Shown in pieces: positions 28,785 through 38,354 of a stretch of DNA of 64,000 bases. The stretch is from Flavivirga jejuensis. GTDB taxonomy: Bacteria; Bacteroidota; Bacteroidia; Flavobacteriales; Flavobacteriaceae. The stretch spans positions 496,001-560,000 of the forward strand of contig NZ_JAUOEL010000001.1 in the NCBI RefSeq assembly GCF_030540765.1. The letters are read 5' to 3'. Every line of letters starts with the position of its first letter. Position 1 is the stretch's first letter. The position numbers and the translations under genes were made by a program. The notes beneath the pieces were generated by a model that was not told the origin of the DNA, made no database searches, and saw only the letters and a list, made by a program, of their open reading frames with translations.

Positions 28785-29300
28785 ATGAAAACATTTAAGT
28801 ATTTGATTTTATCATTTTTTTCGATTTTAGTTCTAGTTTCTTGTGGTGGTAAAGAAGAAAAAAAGAAAGCAGGATTTAGCTATGAAAACAAAAAAGAGAC
28901 GTCTAAAAGTGCAGAAGAGAAAAGTGCTAACGAGATAGCTATTTCGGGTAATGATAATATGCAGTTTGATAAAACTGAAATTAAAGTAAAAGCAGGACAA
29001 AAGGTAAAAATCACTTTAAGACATATAGGTAAATTAGATGTTAATGTTATGGGGCATAATTTCGTGCTTCTTAAACAAGGCGTAGATGTTGCTGGTTTTG
29101 CTGGTAAAGCAGCTGCGGCGGGTAAAGAGAGTCAATATATACCAAAGAAAACTAAAGATGTTATAGCTTATACTTCTTTAATTGGAGCTGGAGGAATTAC
29201 TTCTGTAGAGTTTGATGCACCCGCAGTAGGCGTATATGATTACATCTGTAGTTTTCCAGGGCATTATGGTATGATGAAAGGTAAATTTATTGTAGAATAA
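28785..29300 (+). CDS. Azurin-like cupredoxin lipoprotein
   Basis: 171 residues. Signal with lipobox LVSC (C20), a Lys/Glu-rich linker, then an azurin domain. The copper ligands are visible: histidine in VMGHNFVLL, then cysteine, histidine and methionine in CSFPGHYGMMKG. It is a membrane-anchored one-electron carrier in the periplasm. The position between an aldehyde dehydrogenase and a locus containing a GMC dehydrogenase makes it a possible electron acceptor for the latter, but that is inference. Confidence 0.92.
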   Translation: MKTFKYLILSFFSILVLVSCGGKEEKKKAGFSYENKKETSKSAEEKSANEIAISGNDNMQFDKTEIKVKAGQKVKITLRHIGKLDVNVMGHNFVLLKQGVDVAGFAGKAAAAGKESQYIPKKTKDVIAYTSLIGAGGITSVEFDAPAVGVYDYICSFPGHYGMMKGKFIVE

Positions 29301-29346
29301 AGAGTACCAATTACCACTCAAAACAATCCGTGTAATTTACATATAA

Positions 29347-30270
29347 CTAAAATTTAGAACTTTCTAAATAGGCATTTATGACTCTTTTTTCACCTTCTTT
29401 ACCGCTTACAGAATTTCCGTGTTCCATGCCTAAAATACCTTTATATCCTTTAGAGTGAATATGCTTAAAGATATTTTTATAATTTATTTCTCCTGTTGTT
29501 GGTTCTTTACGACCAGGGTTGTCGCCAATTTGGAAATAAGCAATCTCGTCCCAACATGCATCTATATTAGGAATTAGATTGCCTTCTTGTATTTGTTGAT
29601 GGTAAATGTCGAATAATATTTTACAAGATGTCGAGTTTACCGCTTTACAAATTTGATATGCTTGAGGTGATTCTGTTAAAAATAACCCAGGATGATTTCG
29701 AAAATTTAAAGGTTCTAATACCATGGTTATTTGATGTGGTTCTAAAATGCCCGATGCTTGTTTTAATGTTTCAATAACATGCTCGGTTTGGTAATCCATT
29801 TTTTGTTTTAAATCGAGATGGCCTGGTACAACAGTTATCCATTTAGCATTCACACGTTTTGCGACTTCAACAGACTGTTTAATGTCATTTAAGAATTCAT
29901 TTCGTTTATCAATATTGCCACTAGCCAAATTAGGTTCTTTCCAATAGATTTTATGAGCAACAAATACCCCCATGGTCATGTTCCTATCAACCATAGTTTT
30001 TGCCATACTTTTTTGAATCTCAACAGAACGATTTTTCATATTGTTATCCTCAAAAGCAGTAAAACCCTGATCTGCCATAAAATTCAATTGATCAATAGGA
30101 TTGCTGCCTGCATGATGTTTAAACATGCCTATATGTGGTGCAAAATTTAATTTAAAGGCATTTTTAATTGTATTTGAGTCTAAAATATTCATGGCATTTA
30201 TACCTGAAAAGCCCATGCCTAATAATGAAGCGGTAGCTGTGCTTTTTTTAATAAATGACCTTCTTTTCAT
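29347..30270 (-). CDS. Tat-exported hydroxypyruvate-isomerase-like / sugar-phosphate isomerase-epimerase (TIM barrel)
   Basis: 307 residues. Twin-arginine signal MKRRSFIKKSTATASLLGMG, then a xylose-isomerase-like TIM barrel: NFAPHIGMFKHHAG...QGFTAFEDN, WITVVPGHLD, MVLEPLNFRNHPGLFLTES, CKILFDIYHQQIQEGN, YFQIGDNPGRKEPTTGEINY, and GMEHGNS. The metal-binding Glu/Asp/His/Glu set of the barrel (E-P-L-N, D-I-Y-H, E-H-G) is present. It is the last gene of the minus-strand half of the putative 3-keto-glycoside locus, 23 bp after ThuA. Confidence 0.82.
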   Translation of the reverse strand: MKRRSFIKKSTATASLLGMGFSGINAMNILDSNTIKNAFKLNFAPHIGMFKHHAGSNPIDQLNFMADQGFTAFEDNNMKNRSVEIQKSMAKTMVDRNMTMGVFVAHKIYWKEPNLASGNIDKRNEFLNDIKQSVEVAKRVNAKWITVVPGHLDLKQKMDYQTEHVIETLKQASGILEPHQITMVLEPLNFRNHPGLFLTESPQAYQICKAVNSTSCKILFDIYHQQIQEGNLIPNIDACWDEIAYFQIGDNPGRKEPTTGEINYKNIFKHIHSKGYKGILGMEHGNSVSGKEGEKRVINAYLESSKF

Positions 30271-30293
30271 AGTGATATGGTTCGCTTACACAT

Positions 30294-31028
30294 TCAGTCT
30301 TTTTTCATAGTATAAAGAATGCCACCTAAGATATGTTTTAAAAATGTTTCATCTGTATAGCTTTCTTTAGTATGTCCTAATCCAGTGTGAAACACACGAC
30401 CGCCTTCATGCTCATGAAACCATGAAATGGGATGGTTCTCTCCATTTTTACCACCCGAATAAGATGTTTCATCTAAAGTCATTAAAACATTAATGTTTGA
30501 TCTTATTTGTTTGTAGTTGTACCATTCGTCAAATTTATGCCATGTATCACCCAGAAAGGACGTCGCTTTATGGTCGTGGTTAACAATATTAATCACTGCG
30601 TCTTGTTGTTTAGGGTGGCCTGCAAAATAAGCTCCAATTAATTTTCCGTACCAGGGCCAATCATATTCGGTATCGGTTGCTGCATGAATACCTACAAATC
30701 CGCCACCATTTTCAATATATTTTTTAAAAGCTTTTTGCTGATTTTCATTAAAAATGTCTCCTGATGTTGATAAAAATACAACCACTTTATAATTATTTAA
30801 ATTTTTGATAAGCGTATCAGCATCCTCAGTGGCATCTACTAAAAAATTATTATCTATTCCTAATTTCTTTAATGCTTCAAGTCCAATTTCAATACTTTGA
30901 TGACGGTAGGCTGCTGTTTTAGAGAAAACAATAACACTTGATACTTCAGCTTCTTGAGCATAAACAGTGTTGCATAAAATAAATAGTGCTAATACAAATA
31001 ATTTATTGAGAGAAATAGCTTTCTTCAT
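30294..31028 (-). CDS. ThuA domain protein (secreted)
   Basis: 244 residues. Signal peptide ending VYAQ, then a ThuA (class I glutamine amidotransferase-like fold) domain: VIVFSKTAAYRHQSIEIGLEALKKLG, VVFLSTSGDIFNENQQKAFKKYIENGGGFVGIHAATDTEYDWPWYGKLIGAYFAGHP, and NHPISWFHEHEGGRVFHTGLGHT. ThuA homologues are linked to 3-keto-sugar metabolism (ThuA/ThuB of trehalose oxidation in rhizobia). It lies 158 bp after the GMC small-subunit gene on the same strand. Confidence 0.88.
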   Translation of the reverse strand: MKKAISLNKLFVLALFILCNTVYAQEAEVSSVIVFSKTAAYRHQSIEIGLEALKKLGIDNNFLVDATEDADTLIKNLNNYKVVVFLSTSGDIFNENQQKAFKKYIENGGGFVGIHAATDTEYDWPWYGKLIGAYFAGHPKQQDAVINIVNHDHKATSFLGDTWHKFDEWYNYKQIRSNINVLMTLDETSYSGGKNGENHPISWFHEHEGGRVFHTGLGHTKESYTDETFLKHILGGILYTMKKD

Positions 31029-31186
31029 AGCTTATAAAAATTTAGTTTTTTAGTTACTGGAATTAGGGCGTTATTAAATTTATCATGTACATGTTATTTC
31101 TTTGGTAGCCTATCCGCCTGAAATGTCAATGTCAACTCAATAGCTGCTTTATAGGAATGTAACATTGTATCTCTATGTGTCGAAAT

Positions 31187-31804
31187 TTATAAAGACCATG
31201 CGCGACCTCCAGTTGCTTCATCAACCGAAATGCATCCATCATATCTACCAGGAACAGGATCGTAAGCCAAAACACGCTCACCTACCTCTTCGGAGGTGAA
31301 ATATCCAAATAACGTATAGTATTTGATTGATAATAAAAATTTGTATAAAGTGTATTTTTCTAGGTTAGCCTCGTCAATTCTAGCCAAAGGGAATCTTTGT
31401 TTTTTAAGTATATTTTTTGTTTCCTCTTTCGAAATATTAAAATAAGATGATAATGATTTTTCAAAATCTTCTTTTTTTCCATCTAAAATAGGACCGTTAA
31501 ACTTTTTAGCAAAAACAGCAGCACCTTTTCTAAACAATTCCTGATTTTCTTTTTTTTCAAGATCGTGGTACATCAAATCTAAAAACTGAGGTATATTAAC
31601 GTCTAATGCTCCAGGAGTATCAGAGCTTGGTAAAATTATATCTGCTAAATGTGTTACCATATGTTTTTCTTCGGGAGATAAAAATAGAGGCGTCCAGGTT
31701 TTTTTTTCTGCAGAGCAAGAAGCAAGCATATTAAAAATAGTTGGAGCAGCTACGGTATAGCCCAAACTCAAGGTCAGATTTTTTAAAGCGGATCTTCTAT
31801 TCAT
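31187..31804 (-). CDS. Gluconate 2-dehydrogenase subunit 3 family protein (small subunit of the GMC dehydrogenase)
   Basis: 205 residues from the ATG at 31804, where a twin-arginine signal begins (MNRRSALKNLTLSLGY). A lipobox-like LASC (C30) follows, so the protein may also be lipidated. The body has the family pattern FLSPEEKHMVTHLADIILPSSDTPGALDVNIPQFLDLM and ends YDPVPGRYDGCISVDEATGGRAWSL. Such subunits carry the export signal for a signal-less GMC partner. The gene starts 4 bp after the GMC gene's stop. Confidence 0.86.
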   Translation of the reverse strand: MNRRSALKNLTLSLGYTVAAPTIFNMLASCSAEKKTWTPLFLSPEEKHMVTHLADIILPSSDTPGALDVNIPQFLDLMYHDLEKKENQELFRKGAAVFAKKFNGPILDGKKEDFEKSLSSYFNISKEETKNILKKQRFPLARIDEANLEKYTLYKFLLSIKYYTLFGYFTSEEVGERVLAYDPVPGRYDGCISVDEATGGRAWSL

Positions 31805-31808
31805 AATC

Positions 31809-33527
31809 TTAACTTGTTTTATTTTTTTTAAATTCAGCAGCAGCATGATTTGCAGCTCTTGCTGTTAATGCCATATAGGTTAACGATGGGTTTTGACATG
31901 CGGAAGACGTCATGCAAGCACCATCGGTAACATAAACGTTTGGAACAGCATGTATTTGATTGTGTTTGTTCAAAACAGATGTTTTAGGGCTATGTCCCAT
32001 TCTTGCAGTCCCCATTTCGTGGATGCATGAACCAGGAATAGGTTTTCCTATACGTCCTTTTACATTTTTGTAACCAGCAGCTTTTAGCATAGCAACAGCT
32101 TGGTTCATCATGTCTTGTTGCATCTTTAGTTCATTCTCTTTAAACTCAGCATCCATATCTAGAGTAGGCAGTCCCCATTTATCTAAAATATCATAATTTA
32201 AAGATACCTTATTTTCATGATAAGGTAAACATTCACCAAATCCAGTCATTCCTATAGTCCAGGTGCCTGGTTTTAAAATTTCATCTTTTAAATCTTTACC
32301 AAAACTTAGTTCAGCAACAGATTTTTTCCAATTCGATCTGCTTGCACCTCCTTGATAACCATAACCGCGTATAAATTCTTTTGTTTCCGTTTTTGCATCC
32401 CCTAAATTTCTAAATCTTGGAATGTAGAATCCATTTGGTCTTTTTCCCTTATAATAGGAATCTTCAAACCCTTCAATTTCTGCTGAGGCTCCTACTCCGT
32501 AATGATGATCCATAAGGTTATGTCCTAGCTCACCACTATCATTACCCATTCCGTTGGGAAATCGTTTAGATTTAGATTGTAATAAGATGCTTGTAGAACC
32601 TATAGCAGATGCGCAATTAAAAATAATAGAAGCTTTAAAAAAGATTTTTTCATGGGTTTCGGCGTCAATAATTTTAACACCAGAAGCTAGTCCCGTTTTT
32701 TCATCATATACAATTTCATATGCAATAGAGTTTGCGCGCAAATGCATGTTTCCTGTTCTTTCTGCTGCTGGTAGTGTTGATGAATTACTGCTAAAGTAAC
32801 CGCCAAAAGGGCATCCGCGTACACATCTGGATCTGAATTGGCAGTTAGAGCGCCCTTCATGCATCGCATTTCCAGTTTTATTGGCTACCCGACCAATCAT
32901 TAACAATCTATTATCGTCAAATTTACCTTTTAAGCTTTCTTGCAAGTCTTTTTCTGCACAATTTAACTCCATGGGATCAGATAATTTACCGTCAGGTAAA
33001 TGAGAGAGTCCCAAGTTTTGTCCAGAGACCCCTATAAATGTTTCAACCTTATCATACCAAGGAGCGATATCATTATAGCGTATTGGCCAATCAACACCGT
33101 GCCCATCTTTTTTATTGGCTTCAAAATCCATATCACTCAATCGATACGATTGTCTTCCCCACATAATGGAGCGACCTCCAACATGATAGCCACGAAGCCA
33201 ATCAAAGCCTTTAGATTCGTTGTACGGGTGGTCTTCATAATTTGCAAACCAATGGCCACTATAAGAATTTATAAAACCACTTCTGCGTTCTTTAGTTTGA
33301 CCTTTTACTTCATCTGGATTAACTTTTCCACGGTGTTTTAAATCCCACGGATCTGTGTGCATGGTTGGGTAATCTTCAATATGTTTTACCATACGACCTC
33401 TGTCAAGAACCAGTGTTTTTAATCCATTTTCACAAAGTTCTTTAGCTGCCCAGCCTCCGCTAATTCCAGTACCTATAACTATGGCGTCATAAGTCGTAGG
33501 GTGTTCTTTAATGGTGTCTTCAGTCAT
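31809..33527 (-). CDS. GMC-family FAD-dependent dehydrogenase (candidate glycoside 3-dehydrogenase)
   Basis: 572 residues. FAD-binding GTGISGGWAAKELCENGLKTLVLDRG at 19-44, the conserved WGRQSYRLSD block and C-terminal active-site histidine region CIHEMGTARMGHSPKTSVLN...VYVTDGACMTSSACQNPSLTYMALTARAANHAA. No signal peptide of its own, so export probably depends on the Tat-bearing small subunit encoded next to it. Close relatives oxidise sugars in the periplasm and include glucoside 3-dehydrogenases. The Gfo/Idh, DUF1080 and ThuA neighbours favour C3 oxidation of a glycoside here. Confidence 0.85.
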   Translation of the reverse strand: MTEDTIKEHPTTYDAIVIGTGISGGWAAKELCENGLKTLVLDRGRMVKHIEDYPTMHTDPWDLKHRGKVNPDEVKGQTKERRSGFINSYSGHWFANYEDHPYNESKGFDWLRGYHVGGRSIMWGRQSYRLSDMDFEANKKDGHGVDWPIRYNDIAPWYDKVETFIGVSGQNLGLSHLPDGKLSDPMELNCAEKDLQESLKGKFDDNRLLMIGRVANKTGNAMHEGRSNCQFRSRCVRGCPFGGYFSSNSSTLPAAERTGNMHLRANSIAYEIVYDEKTGLASGVKIIDAETHEKIFFKASIIFNCASAIGSTSILLQSKSKRFPNGMGNDSGELGHNLMDHHYGVGASAEIEGFEDSYYKGKRPNGFYIPRFRNLGDAKTETKEFIRGYGYQGGASRSNWKKSVAELSFGKDLKDEILKPGTWTIGMTGFGECLPYHENKVSLNYDILDKWGLPTLDMDAEFKENELKMQQDMMNQAVAMLKAAGYKNVKGRIGKPIPGSCIHEMGTARMGHSPKTSVLNKHNQIHAVPNVYVTDGACMTSSACQNPSLTYMALTARAANHAAAEFKKNKTS

Positions 33528-33577
33528 TATTGTGTTTAGTATAAATGTGCTATGAATGTTTTTGTTGAATAACTATT

Positions 33578-33587
33578 GCAAATTTGC
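33578..33587. promoter_or_regulatory. GCAAATTTGC palindrome in the GMC/AraC divergent region
   Basis: A perfect 10-bp palindrome 50 bp from the GMC start and 90 bp from the AraC start. It is a possible operator in the shared control region; the 150-bp region shows no unambiguous promoter box. Confidence 0.35.
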
Positions 33588-33677
33588 TTCGTTATAAAAC
33601 ATAAAAAACGGTGTTTAAATATAAAAATAAATGGAAATTTAACTAATTTGCATGATAATAATGTTCAAATTATTTCA

Positions 33678-34709
33678 ATGAAAGAAAACACACAGGAAAT
33701 AGAGCCTTATGAAGCAGATGGAGTTGTTTATCATGTAGATACTTGTTTACCATTAATTGATGCTTTTAATCGGAATAAATTAAAATTTAAGGCATTAGCG
33801 CGACATTCCTATCCAGGGGATAGGTTGGATGAAAATACACTAGGTCTTAATAGTATTGGATATTGGGATGCCAACGAGCCACAAGATTGGGGTTTAGATT
33901 GGCATCGAAATGAGGGTATAGAGTTTCATTTTTTGGAATCTGGATCGATGCCGTATTCTCAGGAAAACAAAGAAGTTTTATTAACTCCAAATCACTTAAC
34001 AATTACACGTCCTTGGGAGGCTCATAAGGTAGGAAATCCTCATATTGGAATGGGGAAATTTTATTGGGTTATTATAGATTTAGGTGTTCGTAGGCCACAT
34101 CAGGAATGGGTTTGGCCGGATTGGATTACATTAGTGCCTTCAGATTTAACAAGGCTCACTACTATTTTGAGGCAAAATGAAAAATCCATTTGGAAAACAG
34201 ATCAACGTGTTCGGGATTGTTTTATGCGAATAAATAAAGCAATAAACAGAGATGTAAAAGGTAGTAATGCTTCTAGAATAAGGTTGCTTGTAAATTACTT
34301 ATTGATTTTGTTGCTCGATTTATTGAATGCTGATAATATTGTTTTGAATGAATCGCTTACAGATAGTTCTAGAAGTGTACAATTCTTTTTAAAAGAGCTT
34401 GAGAAAAATCTTTCTGAAAATTGGACTATTGAATTGATGGCGCAGTCGGCAGGAGTGGGCTTGACGCGATTTACACACCATTGCAAACGATTAACAAATT
34501 TAACACCTATGCGTTATTTAACGATGAAGCGGTTAGAAATGTCTAAAGAAATACTTCGAGAAAATAAGGACTTAACAATCTCAGATGTAGCTTATATGTG
34601 TGGGTTTACTACGAGTCAATATTTTGCTACCGTGTTTAAAAAACATGAAAAATGTTCGCCTAATGAATATCGTTTAAAAACAGGTGTTAATAATTCTGAA
34701 TTGGTTTAA
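33678..34709 (+). CDS. AraC-family transcriptional regulator with N-terminal cupin domain
   Basis: 343 residues from the ATG at 33678; the 34 codons before it are low-complexity and not family-like. The N-terminal half is a cupin sensor (GIEFHFLESGSMPYSQENKEVLLTPNHLTITRPWEAHKVGNPHIGMGKFYWVIIDLG). The C-terminal 100 residues are the double helix-turn-helix: WTIELMAQSAGVGLTRFTHHCKRLTNLTPMRYLTMKRLEMSKEILRENKDLTISDVAYMCGFTTSQYFATVFKKHEKCSPNEYR. It is divergent from the GMC operon and precedes the transporter/dehydrogenase operon, so it is the likely local sugar-responsive activator. Confidence 0.9.
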   Translation: MKENTQEIEPYEADGVVYHVDTCLPLIDAFNRNKLKFKALARHSYPGDRLDENTLGLNSIGYWDANEPQDWGLDWHRNEGIEFHFLESGSMPYSQENKEVLLTPNHLTITRPWEAHKVGNPHIGMGKFYWVIIDLGVRRPHQEWVWPDWITLVPSDLTRLTTILRQNEKSIWKTDQRVRDCFMRINKAINRDVKGSNASRIRLLVNYLLILLLDLLNADNIVLNESLTDSSRSVQFFLKELEKNLSENWTIELMAQSAGVGLTRFTHHCKRLTNLTPMRYLTMKRLEMSKEILRENKDLTISDVAYMCGFTTSQYFATVFKKHEKCSPNEYRLKTGVNNSELV

Positions 34710-34832
34710 CTTAAATTGTAAATAAGTGTTTAAATTCTTTCACTGAATAAAAATACACAATATTTTAAATTCAAATCTCTACTTTCACATAATCATCTCT
34801 TTAAGATGATTAGATTACTTAAATAGTTTTTT

Positions 34833-35789
34833 ATGAAACGAAGGTGTTTTGTTACAAAAACAGCCTATGTGAGTGCTGGGCTATCGTTATTGGGTTTGTA
34901 CGGGTGCAAAAAATCTGAAAAAAAAGAAACACTATCGAATCAAGCTAGTAATGGTCATGCTTTGTTTTTTAAAATGTCTTTGGCTCAGTGGTCATTGCAC
35001 AGGGCTCTGTTTGGTAATAAAATGAACCACTTGGACTTTGCTGCAAAGTCCAGAAGTTTTGGTCTGGAAGGGTTGGAATATGTGAACGGGTTTTTTAAAG
35101 ACAAAGTAAAGGATCTGTCTTATTTAAAAGAGATGAATTTACGAGCAGATACTGAAGGACAAGAAAATGTTTTAATCATGATTGATGGCGAAGGAATGCT
35201 TGCCAATTCAGATGATAAAGAAAGAACTAAAGCGATTGAGAATCATTACAAATGGGTAGAAGCAGCTCACTTTTTAGGCTGCCATGCCATTCGGGTTAAT
35301 TTAGCTGGCGGTGTAGATAAAAATGAGGCGGTAAAAACCAGTGTAGATGCTTTAAATAGACTTTCTGAGTTTGCAAAAGGGTCTAATATAAATGTTTTAG
35401 TAGAGAATCATGGTGGTTTTTCTTCAAATGGAAAGTGGATGACCGAGGTGTTTTCTCAAATAGAAAATAAAAATTGTGGGACTTTACCAGATTTTGGGAA
35501 TTTCTGCATAGAAAAAAATAAGGCTGGTGATTGTGTTGAGGCATATGATAGGTACCAAGGGATGAAAGAATTGTTGCCTTATGCTAAAGCAGTAAGTGCA
35601 AAGTCTTATAATTTTAATGAGAAAGGAGAGGATACCGTTATAAATTATCTTAAGATAATGGAAATGGTTAAAGCATCAGGTTACAAAGGCTTTGTTGGTA
35701 TTGAGTATGAAGGTGATATCATGTCTGAAGAAAAAGGCATTGAATTAACTAGAGATTTGTTGATACGTGCTGGAAACCAGCTTTCTTAG
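34833..35789 (+). CDS. Sugar-phosphate isomerase/epimerase-type TIM barrel, exported lipoprotein
   Basis: 318 residues. Arg-rich N-terminus MKRRCFVTKTAY, hydrophobic stretch and lipobox LYGC suggest a lipoprotein. TIM-barrel motifs: MSLAQWSLHRALFG, FGLEGLEYVN, IRVNLAGG, VLVENHGGFSSNGKW, GTLPDFGNFCIE, AVSAKSYNF, and GFVGIEYEG. The glutamates and the D/H metal-ligand positions of the xylose-isomerase-like fold are retained. First gene of the plus-strand catabolic operon (30 bp before MFS). Confidence 0.82.
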   Translation: MKRRCFVTKTAYVSAGLSLLGLYGCKKSEKKETLSNQASNGHALFFKMSLAQWSLHRALFGNKMNHLDFAAKSRSFGLEGLEYVNGFFKDKVKDLSYLKEMNLRADTEGQENVLIMIDGEGMLANSDDKERTKAIENHYKWVEAAHFLGCHAIRVNLAGGVDKNEAVKTSVDALNRLSEFAKGSNINVLVENHGGFSSNGKWMTEVFSQIENKNCGTLPDFGNFCIEKNKAGDCVEAYDRYQGMKELLPYAKAVSAKSYNFNEKGEDTVINYLKIMEMVKASGYKGFVGIEYEGDIMSEEKGIELTRDLLIRAGNQLS

Positions 35790-35819
35790 AAAACTAAACT
35801 AAATTAAACTAAATATAAA

Positions 35820-37046
35820 ATGAAAGAAGTCAATAAAAATCAGATTTTTATAGCTGCTTGTATCGCATTGGTTGTAACGGCTATGACCTTTGCTATTAGA
35901 GCGGGAATACTAACAGATTTAGGCGTTCAGTTTAATCTCACCAATTCAGAATTGGGTTGGATAAATGCGATGGCTATCGGAGGGTTTCCTATAGCAACGA
36001 TCTTAGGAGGGTTACTTTATAATCAATTGGGAGCCAGAAAATTAATGATTATGGCTTTTGTTTCTCATTTAGTTGGGCTTTTAATGACCATTTATGCAGG
36101 AGGGTTTGTAACCCTTTTAATATCATCTTTACTTATTGGTTTTGCTAATGGCTCAGTAGAAGCTGCTTGTAATCCTATGATTGCTGATATGTATACTAAC
36201 AATCGAACAGCTATGTTGAATAAATTTCATGTTTGGTTTCCAGGAGGTCTAGCTATTGGAGCTTTAATTTCAGGGCTTATGAGTTATTTAGGATTGGGAT
36301 GGCAAGCACAAATTGCTATTATGTTTGTACCAACACTTATTTATGGATTTATGTTTTTTAAACAAAAATTTCCAGAGAGCCAGCATATTGAAACAAATAC
36401 AGGCTTAAATATTAAAAGTTTAGCAAGTCCTTTGTTTTTATTTATAGTAGTTTGTATGACTTTGTCTGCAACATCAGAACTTGGAGTTCAGCAATGGGTT
36501 GAAAAAATATTAGGAAGCACGGGTGTTAATCCAATGTTGGTTTTTGCTATGATTACTACTATTATGGCATTAGGACGTTATTTTGCAGGACCATTGGTGC
36601 ATAAGTTAAACCCTGTTGGAGTTTTATGGATGTCAGCAATACTTACTACTATAGCAGTTTATTCTATGAGTGTGGTTGAAGGTTCTGCGCTTATTTATAT
36701 CTCAGCCATATTATTCGCTGTTGGAGTTTGTTACTTCTGGCCAACAACCATTGGGTTTGTTTCCGAATATTTACCAAAAACAGGAGCATTAGGGATGTCG
36801 TTAGTTGGAGGTGCTGGCATGCTAGCTACGGGAATATGGCAACCTGTAATTGGCTCATGGTTAGATAAAGGAAGAGCGGCTGCTTTAGAATCGGGTCTTA
36901 CAGCAGAAGCTGCAGAAGTTGTTGCGGGTCGGGAGACCTTAAGTTATATGGTGTTTTTTCCATTAGCTTTAGTAGTACTGTATGGTATTTTATTTTTAAT
37001 TAGAAAGAAATTTGAGCATTTAAGAATTCAAACAGTCCATGAATAG
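35820..37046 (+). CDS. MFS transporter
   Basis: 408 residues with about 12 hydrophobic segments and the MFS loop motif between TM2 and TM3 (GGLLYNQLGARKLMIM). The N-terminal half carries WINAMAIGGFPIATILGG and the acidic AACNPMIADMY in TM4-5. It is placed in a sugar-catabolic operon 30 bp before a Gfo/Idh dehydrogenase, so uptake of the sugar or keto-sugar product is likely. Specificity cannot be read from sequence. Confidence 0.88.
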   Translation: MKEVNKNQIFIAACIALVVTAMTFAIRAGILTDLGVQFNLTNSELGWINAMAIGGFPIATILGGLLYNQLGARKLMIMAFVSHLVGLLMTIYAGGFVTLLISSLLIGFANGSVEAACNPMIADMYTNNRTAMLNKFHVWFPGGLAIGALISGLMSYLGLGWQAQIAIMFVPTLIYGFMFFKQKFPESQHIETNTGLNIKSLASPLFLFIVVCMTLSATSELGVQQWVEKILGSTGVNPMLVFAMITTIMALGRYFAGPLVHKLNPVGVLWMSAILTTIAVYSMSVVEGSALIYISAILFAVGVCYFWPTTIGFVSEYLPKTGALGMSLVGGAGMLATGIWQPVIGSWLDKGRAAALESGLTAEAAEVVAGRETLSYMVFFPLALVVLYGILFLIRKKFEHLRIQTVHE

Positions 37047-37076
37047 GATTATTTAAAATATTAATAGACATATTAA

Positions 37077-38228
37077 ATGATAAGAAAATTACGAATGGGA
37101 ATGATTGGTGGTGGCACTGGATCATTCATTGGCGATGTACATAGAAGAGCGGCATCAATTGATGGTATGATTGATTTGGTATGTGGTGCTTTTAGCAGTA
37201 GTGCGGAAAAATCGATAGCATCAGGAAAAGATTTATATCTGCCTGAAGATAGATGTTATGGGAGTTATGAAGAAATGATTTCGAAAGAAAAAGAACTTCC
37301 TGAAAATGTACGAATGGATTTCGTAGCCATTGTAACCCCAAATCATATGCATTTTCCGCCAGCAAAATTAGCCTTAGAGAATGGGTTTCATGTGGTTTGC
37401 GATAAGCCAATGACTTTAACACTAGATGAAGCGATTGCTTTAGAGAAAATAGTTAGTGAAAGCGGAAAATTATTCGCACTTACGCATAATTATACTGGAC
37501 ATCCATTAGTAAAACAAGCCAAAGCAATGGTTGCAAATGGCGATTTAGGAGCTATTAGAAAAGTTCAGGTGCAGTATTTACAAGGTTGGTTGTCTACTGC
37601 TGTTGAAAAAACGGGACAAAAACAAGCCTCATGGAGAGTCGATCCTAAACGTTCTGGAATTGGTGGTGCGTTGGGTGATATTGGTACACATGCCGAAAAT
37701 CTAGTAGCATATATCACAGGCTTAAAAATTGATGAATTAGCTGCCGATTTAGGTAAGTTTGGAGAAGGTAGAGTTCTGGATGATGATGGTAATTTATTAC
37801 TTCGTATGGAAAACGGTGCAAAAGGAACGATGTCTATTTCTCAAATTGCTTTAGGAGAAGAAAATAATTTAGCGATTAAAGTATATGGTGAAAAAGGAAG
37901 TTTAGAGTGGCATCAGGAAAATCCAAATCAATTAATAACACATTGGCTTGAAGACCCCGTTAAAGTCTTTACGCCAAATGGAAACGATTTATATCCAGAA
38001 GCATTAAATGTATCTAGAATTCCTGCTGGTCACCCAGAAGGTTATCTAGAAGCTTTTGCTACTATTTATAAAAATTTTGCAACCCATTTAATGGCTGTCT
38101 TAAATGGAGAAACTATTGAAAACCCAGATTACCCTACAGCCAAAGATGGTGTTCGGGGGATGCAATTTATTTATGCAGCAGTAGAAAGTGATAAAAACAA
38201 TGCAGCTTGGACAACGTTTAAAAAGTAA
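37077..38228 (+). CDS. Gfo/Idh/MocA-family NAD(P)-dependent oxidoreductase (cytoplasmic)
   Basis: 383 residues without signal peptide. N-terminal Rossmann fold GMIGGGTGSFIGDVHRRAA, the family's IVTPNHMHFPPAKLALENGFHVVCDKPMTLT (K of DKP is catalytic), and the second catalytic block GGALGDIGTHAENLV (D and H). It oxidises or reduces a sugar hydroxyl/ketone. It follows the MFS gene by 30 bp and could reduce or re-oxidise the imported keto-sugar in the cytoplasm, as ThuB-like enzymes do. Confidence 0.9.
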   Translation: MIRKLRMGMIGGGTGSFIGDVHRRAASIDGMIDLVCGAFSSSAEKSIASGKDLYLPEDRCYGSYEEMISKEKELPENVRMDFVAIVTPNHMHFPPAKLALENGFHVVCDKPMTLTLDEAIALEKIVSESGKLFALTHNYTGHPLVKQAKAMVANGDLGAIRKVQVQYLQGWLSTAVEKTGQKQASWRVDPKRSGIGGALGDIGTHAENLVAYITGLKIDELAADLGKFGEGRVLDDDGNLLLRMENGAKGTMSISQIALGEENNLAIKVYGEKGSLEWHQENPNQLITHWLEDPVKVFTPNGNDLYPEALNVSRIPAGHPEGYLEAFATIYKNFATHLMAVLNGETIENPDYPTAKDGVRGMQFIYAAVESDKNNAAWTTFKK

Positions 38229-38354
38229 TTCTTCGACGCTTTTGTCGAAGTTTCCATAGGAATTGTTATTCCTGAGACATCGGGAATCTAAAAAATAATA
38301 AAATAAATTAATAATTAAAAAATCCCTCCCTTTTGGGGAGGTTAGGAGGGGAAT
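38229..38354. repeat. Palindromic intergenic repeats before the next isomerase gene
   Basis: Three hairpins are packed in 126 bp: CTTCGAC-GCTTTT-GTCGAAG, AGGAAT-TGTT-ATTCCT, and CCTCCC-TTTT-GGGGAGG followed by TTAGGAGGGGAAT directly before the ATG at 38355. The last is the same repeat type as at 45135-45215. Its right end supplies a strong GGAGG Shine-Dalgarno-like sequence. Confidence 0.7.

Noticed and set aside
33576-33677. N-terminal extension of the AraC-family gene
   Set aside because: The added 34 residues are Asn/Lys/Ile-rich, unlike the family, and would run through the divergent promoter region.
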